24,574 bases of DNA from an uncultured Eggerthellaceae bacterium (GTDB lineage Bacteria > Actinomycetota > Coriobacteriia > Coriobacteriales > Eggerthellaceae): the NCBI GenBank assembly GCA_910584145.1, contig CAJTXX010000030.1, forward strand, positions 1-24,574, read 5' to 3'. The notes below the pieces were generated by a model. The model was not told where the DNA came from and made no database searches. It worked only from the letters and a program-made list of their open reading frames with translations. The translations under genes and the position numbers were made by a program. This document shows positions 8,403 through 18,062 of the stretch, piece after piece (positions within the stretch are counted from its first letter, which is position 1; the number at the start of each line of letters is the position of its first letter).

Positions 8403-8427
8403 ATGATACCATATCACAAACATTTGT
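8403..8427 (-). promoter_or_regulatory. Dyad-rich extended -10 promoter for the hypothetical gene
   Basis: The minus strand contains TGGTATCAT (8411-8403), an extended -10 element. Two adjacent dyads cover it: TGATA/TATCA with a 3-base spacer (8404-8416) and ACAAA/TTTGT with a 2-base spacer (8416-8427). The region is AT-rich against a GC-rich background. The overlap of dyads and -10 suggests repressor control; this is inference. Confidence 0.4.
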
Positions 8428-8453
8428 TCTATATAAGATCGGGAAGATGGCCG

Positions 8454-8480
8454 AAAAAGAAGGCGCCCGCAGGCGCCTTC
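8454..8480 (-). terminator. Intrinsic terminator of the SpoVA-like/97-residue gene pair
   Basis: A perfect 9-bp stem (8459-8467 with 8472-8480; arms GAAGGCGCC/GGCGCCTTC) with a 4-base loop is followed on the minus strand by five T residues (8458-8454). It starts 25 bases past the stop of the 97-residue gene. This is a classic factor-independent terminator. Confidence 0.85.
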
Positions 8481-8504
8481 CCTCGCGATGAGCCCTCGAC
8501 GGGG

Positions 8505-8798
8505 CTACTTGCGGAGCTTCTGGCTGAGAGCCGCTATCTCCATGCGCGCACGCCTCCAATCGCGGCTGCCGATGCCGGCGATGCCGGCGGCCACTAGGGC
8601 CATCACGAAGAAGATGCCGTTGGCCACCGTGGTGTCGACCCATGCCGCGCCGTTCGACGACAACGAGAGCTTCAGCACGATCAGCACCGCGAAACCGACG
8701 ATGGCCGCGATGCAGCGCATCATGCCGTTGCGGCGTTTCAGATCGAGCTCGGCGATCTGCTGTTGCAGCTTCGCCTTCTTGTTGGACATGCGCGCCAT
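8505..8798 (-). CDS. Small two-helix membrane protein, 97 residues
   Basis: A small protein of unknown function. The N-terminal 25 residues are charged and helical (NKKAKLQQQIAELDLKRR). Two hydrophobic segments follow (about 27-46 and 58-77), joined by a short polar loop, then a basic, amphipathic C-terminal helix (RDWRRARMEIAALSQKLRK). Both ends probably face the cytoplasm. The gene begins 9 bases after the stop of the SpoVA-like gene and ends at a strong terminator, so the two form an operon. The start at 8798 has only a weak AGGCG ribosome site; an in-frame ATG three codons later is an alternative. Its place suggests a partner or regulator of the SpoVA-like protein, which is inference from neighbourhood only. 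Confidence 0.75.
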   Translation of the reverse strand: MARMSNKKAKLQQQIAELDLKRRNGMMRCIAAIVGFAVLIVLKLSLSSNGAAWVDTTVANGIFFVMALVAAGIAGIGSRDWRRARMEIAALSQKLRK

Positions 8799-8807
8799 AG
8801 ATGCCGC

Positions 8808-9734
8808 TTACGCCTGAGAGGCAGCCGGGTCGACGTCGTAGTCGAAGCCCTCGATGTTGTCGGAGGGCGGCATGTGCTTCGTCAGGCCGTCGATGGAAGC
8901 CTGAGCCTTCTCGACGTGCACCTCATGGATGGGCTTGCGGCCGAACACCGCGTTGTAGATGATCCACGTGAACAGCGCCGTGATCATCAGGCCGAACACC
9001 GCGAGGGCGAACGAGCCGAGATGCAGCAGCGCCGCATCGATATGGCCGATGGCGAGGTCGAAGCCCACGTTGTACATGTTGTAGCCGCCGACCGTGATCA
9101 TGACCGAGAAACCCTCGCCCGAGAAGTTGGCGAGCGCGCCGGACACGCCGAGGGGCGCGAACACGGCGCCGCACATCCATGCCGTCATCAGGATGTGCAG
9201 GGGCGTCACCTTCGGGGTGATGGCCTTGATGGCCACGAACAGCAGCTGGAAGAGCGCCGCCAGCACGCCGCCCACGAGGAACGCGAACGGGAACAGCAGA
9301 GCGCCGGTGGTCTTCTCGACGGTGAATGCGGGCTCGATGCCCATCATGCCGAACACGAAGCCCAGCGCGATGCAGATGGCCGCGAACACGACGTTGAACC
9401 ACAGGACGAACCAGACCACGTCCTTGACGCATTTGCCTGCTGGCGCATCCTTAGTGGTCCACGGGCCGACGGCCTTCATGCCCACCGCCATGGCGAAACC
9501 GGAGAACGGCAGCAGCGCGCCGAAGGTCGCCCATTCCTCGACGTACTGGTAGCACGCCAGACCGCCCAAGATGCAGCCGATGACGCCCATCGAGACGAGC
9601 GTGGCGCCGCCGATGAAGAACTCCATCGGCGTGCCGACGAGCACGGCTTGCCAGACGGCGAGGATCGCCTGCGCTATCAGCGCGAACATCCCCCCGACGA
9701 AGAAGCTGTAGATAATGGTCTTGTATGGCTTCAT
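8808..9734 (-). CDS. Polytopic membrane protein, apparently two fused SpoVA-like domains
   Basis: A 308-residue integral membrane protein with about eight hydrophobic segments and a polar acidic C-terminal tail (266-308). Residues 10-90 and 149-235 look like two copies of one domain: each starts F-x-V/L-V-G-G followed by a conserved Gln (Q22; Q163), then a Gly-rich helix and a Phe/Gly loop (FGALLPFSGF at 71-80; FSGEGFSVMITVGGYN at 204-219). This pattern resembles SpoVAC/SpoVAE proteins, which in spore formers move dipicolinic acid and, for SpoVAC, act as a mechanosensitive channel. Start ATG 9734 has AGGGG upstream; a TATAAT lies about 90 bases upstream. The SpoVA assignment rests on remembered family patterns; transport of a small organic acid or ion is inference. 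Confidence 0.65.
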   Translation of the reverse strand: MKPYKTIIYSFFVGGMFALIAQAILAVWQAVLVGTPMEFFIGGATLVSMGVIGCILGGLACYQYVEEWATFGALLPFSGFAMAVGMKAVGPWTTKDAPAGKCVKDVVWFVLWFNVVFAAICIALGFVFGMMGIEPAFTVEKTTGALLFPFAFLVGGVLAALFQLLFVAIKAITPKVTPLHILMTAWMCGAVFAPLGVSGALANFSGEGFSVMITVGGYNMYNVGFDLAIGHIDAALLHLGSFALAVFGLMITALFTWIIYNAVFGRKPIHEVHVEKAQASIDGLTKHMPPSDNIEGFDYDVDPAASQA

Positions 9735-9821
9735 ATCATCCCCTATTTGAATCCTGCCGGCTGACCGCGCGGATGCAACCGGCTCCCCTAGATGCCCTGC
9801 TTCCGAACAGGGTCGCAAGCG

Positions 9822-9827
9822 ATTATA
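9822..9827 (-). promoter_or_regulatory. Candidate -10 element (TATAAT) for the SpoVA-like operon
   Basis: The minus strand reads CGGTATAATCGC just after the EF-G-like gene's stop. It would give an 80-base leader before the ATG at 9734. A small hairpin (CCCTG 9795-9799 with CAGGG 9808-9812) lies just downstream, near the predicted transcript start or at the end of the EF-G-like transcript. There is no -35 consensus. Confidence 0.4.
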
Positions 9828-9830
9828 CCG

Positions 9831-11906
9831 TTAGTTGCCCGCCGCACGCGCAGCTTCGTAGACCTCGATCAGCTTTTTGGTCACATCCCTCGGTGCTTCC
9901 TCGTATCCTTCGATGGCGATGGTGTAGGCGCCCGAGCCGCGCGTCAGCGAGCGGAGGTCCTTCGTGTAGGTGATGACCTCGGCATACGGCACGCGCACCT
10001 TGATGACCGTCTCACCCGCAGCGCCAGCGTCGGTGCCGATGATGCGGCCGCGCCGCGTGGAGATGTCCCCCATCACCGCGCCGGCGTATTCCTCGTCCAC
10101 CGTAACATCCATCGTGGCCATCGGCTCCAGCACCACCGGGTTCGCCTTCTCGCAGGCTGCGCGGAACCCGATGCGGGCCGCTGTCTTGAAGGCCATCTCG
10201 TTGCTGTCGACCGCATGGTAGGAGCCGTCGAACACGGCGCACTTGATATCCACCATCGGGTATCCCGCCAAGAAGCCCTCGGCCATCGCCTCCTGGACGC
10301 CCTTGTCCACCGCGGGGATGAGCCCGTTGGGGATGACGCCGCCTTTGATCTCGTCCACGAACTCGTAGCCGCCATCCGGCAGGGGCTCCAGGCGCAGCCA
10401 GCAATCGCCGAACTGCCCGGCGCCGCCGGTCTGCTTCTTATGGCGGCCCTGCGCCTCGGCGCTGCGGCGTATCGTCTCGCGGTACGGGATGCGCACCTCC
10501 ACCAGCTTCGCCTCCACGCCGGCCTGCTCCTTCATGCGGGAGAGCAGCATGTCGACCTGCGTGTCGCCCATCGCATAGAGGATCGTCTGATGCGTGAGGT
10601 CGTCGCGCTGGATGCGGATGGTCGGGTCGGCCTCAGCAGCGCGCGTGAGGAACGTGCCCAGCTTGTCCTCTTCGTTCTTGTTCGCCGCCTCTATGGCCAC
10701 CGGGTAGAGCGGTTCGGGCAGCTCGAGCGGCTCGATGGCGATATCGCCCTCGACTGACAGCGTGTCGCCGTTGCGCGTCTCGGAGAGCTTGGGCACCACG
10801 ACGATATCGCCCGCCTTCGCGCTCTTCACATCCATCGGCTCCTTGCCCATCATCACCTGTATCTTGCCCAGGCGCTCCTTCTTGCCCGTGCGCGCGTTGA
10901 TGAGCTCGATGCCCGGCTCCAGATACCCGGAGAGCACCTTCAGGAAGCTCAAGCGGCCGACGAACGGATCGTTCACCGTCTTGAACACGAATGCGCTCGG
11001 GCGCTTCGTCTCGTCGATGGGGATGGCCACGCCATCGGACATCTGGCGGAAGCGGCCATGGCTGCGCGGATGCGGGAAGTAGGTGCAGATGTCCTCCATC
11101 AGGCTCTCGACGCCCTGCATGATGATGGTCGAGCCCACGAACACGGGGATGAACAGCTCCTGTGCGATAGCCTTGTCAAGCAGCGATTCGAGCTCCTGCT
11201 GGGTCAGCTGCTCGGCGCCATCGAGGTATTTCATCATCAGCTCGTCATCGGCTTCGGCCACCAGGTCGCACAGCTTGTCGCGCGCAGCGAGCGCCACCTC
11301 CATATACTCAGCGGGGATATCCTCCACCGTCTCCTCGGTGCCGCCGCCGCGATGGTAGCGCGCCTTCATGCGGATGACGTCGATGACGCCCTCGAAATCG
11401 CGGTCGACGCCGATGGGGATGGTGACCGCGCCGAGCCGGCCGCCGAAGCGCGCATGCAGAAGCGCCATAGCGGTATCGAAGTTCGCGTTCTCGCGGTCGA
11501 TGTGGTTGATATAGACCGCGCGCGACAGGCGCATGCTCTCAGCCTCGCGCCACAGGCGCGTCGTCATCACCTGCGGGCCCGCCACCGCGTCCACCACGAA
11601 CAGCGCCATCTCGGCCGCCTGCATGGTGGCCAGCGTATCGCCGATGAAATCGGGATGGCCGGAGGTGTCGAGCACGTTGATCTTGTAATCCTTGTACGGG
11701 ATGGGAGCCACGCTCGTGCTGATCGTGAACTTGCGCTTGATCTCCTCGGGGTCGTAGTCCATGAACGACTTGCCGTCGTGGGTGGTCCCCATGCGGGGCG
11801 TCTTCCCTGAAACATAGAGCATCGCTTCGGCAAGGGATGTCTTGCCGGCGCCGTCTTGGCCCACGAGGACGATGTTGCGCACGTGTTCTGTAGCAGGAGC
11901 TGCCAT
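9831..11906 (-). CDS. Elongation factor G-like translational GTPase (EF-G2 type)
   Basis: A 691-residue GTPase with full EF-G architecture. Seen: P-loop GQDGAGKT (16-23), the DxxG motif as DTSG (80-83), the guanine-specificity motif as NHID (134-137) instead of NKxD, and a domain IV start with YRETI followed by QTGGAGQFG. Canonical EF-G has GHxDAGKT, DTPG and NKMD, so this is a paralogue of the EF-G2 kind found in many actinobacteria and clostridia rather than the main fusA product. It probably binds ribosomes in translocation or rescue; the exact role is not established for this type. The ATG at 11906 has a strong GGAGGG site; upstream ATGs lack one. It stands alone, divergent from the LuxR-type gene across a 292-base gap. 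Confidence 0.88.
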   Translation of the reverse strand: MAAPATEHVRNIVLVGQDGAGKTSLAEAMLYVSGKTPRMGTTHDGKSFMDYDPEEIKRKFTISTSVAPIPYKDYKINVLDTSGHPDFIGDTLATMQAAEMALFVVDAVAGPQVMTTRLWREAESMRLSRAVYINHIDRENANFDTAMALLHARFGGRLGAVTIPIGVDRDFEGVIDVIRMKARYHRGGGTEETVEDIPAEYMEVALAARDKLCDLVAEADDELMMKYLDGAEQLTQQELESLLDKAIAQELFIPVFVGSTIIMQGVESLMEDICTYFPHPRSHGRFRQMSDGVAIPIDETKRPSAFVFKTVNDPFVGRLSFLKVLSGYLEPGIELINARTGKKERLGKIQVMMGKEPMDVKSAKAGDIVVVPKLSETRNGDTLSVEGDIAIEPLELPEPLYPVAIEAANKNEEDKLGTFLTRAAEADPTIRIQRDDLTHQTILYAMGDTQVDMLLSRMKEQAGVEAKLVEVRIPYRETIRRSAEAQGRHKKQTGGAGQFGDCWLRLEPLPDGGYEFVDEIKGGVIPNGLIPAVDKGVQEAMAEGFLAGYPMVDIKCAVFDGSYHAVDSNEMAFKTAARIGFRAACEKANPVVLEPMATMDVTVDEEYAGAVMGDISTRRGRIIGTDAGAAGETVIKVRVPYAEVITYTKDLRSLTRGSGAYTIAIEGYEEAPRDVTKKLIEVYEAARAAGN

Positions 11907-12082
11907 GTTACCCTCCATCTCGAAGATCAAGGTGCACTGCGCTGCCATCCCAGGCGCGCTCGGTGCGCCTTGCATGTATGGCCCTAGTGTAGCGCATGCG
12001 GCGCGCATCCGCGCGTGGCGCGCCCAGAATAGATGCGCCTGCACGATATGGCCCGCTCGCCTTCTGCCGTCTGCTCATACAT

Positions 12083-12106
12083 GCATAGCACCTATAGTTG
12101 CTATGC
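12083..12106. promoter_or_regulatory. 24-bp near-perfect palindrome upstream of the LuxR-type gene
   Basis: Arms GCATAGCA (12083-12090) and TGCTATGC (12099-12106) are perfect complements around a core whose centre, CTATAG, is itself a palindrome. Only one base pair of the 24-bp dyad is mismatched. It lies 93 bases before the LuxR-type ATG, beside AT-rich TACTATATT (12112-12120), which could be a -10 region. Size and symmetry fit a dimeric regulator's operator, perhaps for autoregulation. The remainder of the 292-base gap holds no gene I can support. Confidence 0.65.
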
Positions 12107-12198
12107 GCTGATACTATATTCGCGCTAATGCCTTGTGCAGGGCAATCGGACGCATCGGAAAATGGGACAGAGGTAATTCGAGATGAATCGAGCAAGAC

Positions 12199-12708
12199 AT
12201 GGAAAACATCGAAACAGCTGCGCCATATGGCGCTCGAGGGGAAGGGACCCGCAAGAGCCATATCGGCATCGCAGCATTGATCATAGGAGCCGTTGCGATA
12301 GCATCGACTTTCCTCTCGTCGGCCATCGTGATCGGGATGTCGCGGAGGGCCGATGAGCAGGCATCAGCCGAAAGGGACGCGCGCGAGGAGGAGCATCGCT
12401 CGCGCATACAGCATCTGCGCCGCACGAGCGAGAGCATAAGCCACGCCGGCGTCGCGCAGATAACGAAGCTGTTCTTCATGCTCCACATGAAGCAGCTCAA
12501 AGCCTTCGGCTTGACGGAGAGGGAGGCCCGGATAGCGATGCTCGCCGCCGTGGGCGAGACGAGCGCTGCCATCGCGAAGCGCCTATCCGTCTCGGATAGC
12601 ACCGTCAAGCATTACCTGGGCTCAGCGTATCGCAAGACGAATACGAAGAGCCGCCAAGAGCTGCGCAGCCTGCTCCGCTCCATGATGGAGCAGGATCGGA
12701 GCAGCTAG
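12199..12708 (+). CDS. Membrane-anchored LuxR-family transcription regulator
   Basis: A 169-residue protein with one predicted membrane helix near the N-terminus (about 22-47), a charged helical linker (49-80) and a C-terminal LuxR/GerE helix-turn-helix (104-158). The HTH shows FGLTEREARI, the recognition part SAAIAKRLSVSDSTVKHYLG and the closing KTNTKSRQEL, all typical. There is no receiver or ligand-binding domain. A regulator held at the membrane could sense the envelope through its helix or be released by proteolysis; neither is shown by the sequence. The ribosome site is weak, and an in-frame TGA 12 bases upstream leaves ATG 12199 as the only ATG start. It is divergent from the EF-G-like gene and convergent with the amidohydrolase, with a large palindrome upstream. 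Confidence 0.85.
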   Translation: MENIETAAPYGARGEGTRKSHIGIAALIIGAVAIASTFLSSAIVIGMSRRADEQASAERDAREEEHRSRIQHLRRTSESISHAGVAQITKLFFMLHMKQLKAFGLTEREARIAMLAAVGETSAAIAKRLSVSDSTVKHYLGSAYRKTNTKSRQELRSLLRSMMEQDRSS

Positions 12709-12729
12709 CGCCCGACGGCGCGAGCGAGC

Positions 12730-14025
12730 TCAGAGCTCGGATATGATCCGCTGCGCCCGACCCTGCACCTCGGCTCGTATGCGCTCCAGATCGAGGGTCG
12801 GCCACTGGCCATCGCGGTACACCACCGCACCATCGCACAGCGTCAGCACCACATCGGCGCCATCGCCGGAGAACACCACGTTATAGAGGGGCTGGGTGAG
12901 CGGGCACCACTGCGGCCCTGTCGTATCGAGCACGCAGATGTCGGCGCGCATGCCCTCCTTCATGAGCCCGCAATCGGCGCGGCCCTGCGACAGCGCACCG
13001 GTGCGCGTCGCCGCGCGCAGCACCTGACCGGGCTCCACCACCGCCGGGTCGAGCGCAGAGCCCTTGTAGATCAGGCCCATCACATACATATCGCTGAACA
13101 GGTCGTGGTTGTTGTTCGATGCCATGCCATCCGACCCGAGGCAGACATTCATGCCGCGCGCCAGCATATCGGGGATGGGCGCGAACCCGCTGCCGAGCTT
13201 CATGTTCGAGACGGGGTTGTTCGCCACGAACACGCCCTTGCGATCGAGGATGACCCTGTCGTCCTCGCTGAGCCACACACAGTGCGCCGCGGTGCAAGGG
13301 ACATCGAATGCGCCGATGGCCTCGAAGTACTCCACCGGCGAGAGGCCCGCATGGCGCTCACGGCACTCCTCCACCTCTTTGCGCGTCTCGCTGAGGTGCA
13401 GATGCAAGCGCAGGCCGTTCTCGCGCAGGATATCCACGATATCGCGGCAGACCTGCTCGTTGGAGGTGTACTCGGCATGGATGTTGTAGTCGATGAGCAC
13501 GCGCCCGTCATAGCTGCCATGCAGCTCGCGCGCGTACTGCTCCATCTGCGCGCAGATGGGATACTCAGCGTAGGGCTTCGGCTCGAAGGCGATCAGCCCC
13601 TCGCACAGGTTCGCCTTCAGGCCCGCCTCCCCTACCGCGCGCGCCCGCTCGGGCGTGTCGTAGTACATGTCGCTCATCGACACGACGCCGTAGCGCGCCA
13701 TCTCGGCGCAAGCGAGCAGCGTGCCCCAGTAGATGTCCTCGGGGGTCATCTTCGCCTCGAAGGGCCAGCACTTCTCGTTCAGCCATCGGTCGAGCGGCAG
13801 GTTCTCGGCGAAGCCGCGCAGGAGCGTCATAGGCGCATGCGCATGGGCGTTGTAGAGCGCCGGCAGGGCGAGCTTCCCGCGCCCGCCATACACTTCGCCG
13901 AAGCGCTGCGCGTCAGCGGGCGGCTGCTCGCCGATGTAGGCGATGACGCCATCGGCGATGCCCACGTAGGCATGCTCCCGATACCGGAGATCCTCGTCGA
14001 TGATGGCTATATCGCTCAGCAGCAT
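12730..14025 (-). CDS. Amidohydrolase, 5-methylthioadenosine/S-adenosylhomocysteine deaminase-like
   Basis: A 431-residue metal-dependent deaminase of the MtaD/TrzN/AtzA superfamily. Seen: the first metal motif HAH (61-63), H183 in NIHAEYT, the catalytic region LHLHLSETRKEVEEC (207-221) with H210 and E213, H248 in AHCVWL, and the metal-binding D299 in GSDGMASNNN. The C-terminal composite beta-barrel (about 365-431) follows. Such enzymes deaminate adenosine-type side products of SAM metabolism (MTA or SAH) to inosine forms, though related ones act on guanine, cytosine or triazines; substrate cannot be read from the sequence. The start ATG at 14025 has an AGGCGG site about 7 bases upstream. It is a single gene between the convergent LuxR-type gene and prfB, 53 bases downstream of the prfB stop. 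Confidence 0.87.
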   Translation of the reverse strand: MLLSDIAIIDEDLRYREHAYVGIADGVIAYIGEQPPADAQRFGEVYGGRGKLALPALYNAHAHAPMTLLRGFAENLPLDRWLNEKCWPFEAKMTPEDIYWGTLLACAEMARYGVVSMSDMYYDTPERARAVGEAGLKANLCEGLIAFEPKPYAEYPICAQMEQYARELHGSYDGRVLIDYNIHAEYTSNEQVCRDIVDILRENGLRLHLHLSETRKEVEECRERHAGLSPVEYFEAIGAFDVPCTAAHCVWLSEDDRVILDRKGVFVANNPVSNMKLGSGFAPIPDMLARGMNVCLGSDGMASNNNHDLFSDMYVMGLIYKGSALDPAVVEPGQVLRAATRTGALSQGRADCGLMKEGMRADICVLDTTGPQWCPLTQPLYNVVFSGDGADVVLTLCDGAVVYRDGQWPTLDLERIRAEVQGRAQRIISEL

Positions 14026-14078
14026 GGAAGGCCGCCTCTCTCTCGCAGGTTATCGGATGAGGCCCAGCGATGGCTCGA

Positions 14079-17931
<3,853 letters not shown>

Positions 17932-17997
17932 CTTCGGTTTGCCTATCTCTCGCTCCGTCCGCCATGCGGCGGGCGCATCGGTTCGGATGTATCCTGA

Positions 17998-18034
17998 TAA
18001 TTCTAATACACGCGGCATCGCCTGCGGGGTAATT
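17998..18034 (-). promoter_or_regulatory. Candidate secA promoter region
   Basis: The minus strand carries TATTAG (18008-18003) and the overlapping TAGAAT (18005-18000) in an AT-rich patch. TTACCC lies 18 bases upstream of TATTAG as a weak -35. ATTACC occurs twice, 11 bases apart, between the upstream regulator's stop and this patch. The leader to the secA ATG would be about 65 bases. This is a position- and composition-based guess. Confidence 0.35.
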
Positions 18035-18062
18035 CATAGGTAATCCGCGCGGAGGCAGGCCC

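Noticed and set aside
12000..12060. GC-rich stretch of CGCG/GCGC runs in the divergent region, possible structured RNA
   Set aside because: The alternating GC composition pairs with itself by chance in many ways; no specific fold or conserved motif stands out.
12725..12739. Inverted repeat CGAGCT/AGCTCG between the convergent LuxR-type and amidohydrolase genes
   Set aside because: It has a 3-base loop, no U-tract, and includes the amidohydrolase stop codon. Too weak to call a terminator.
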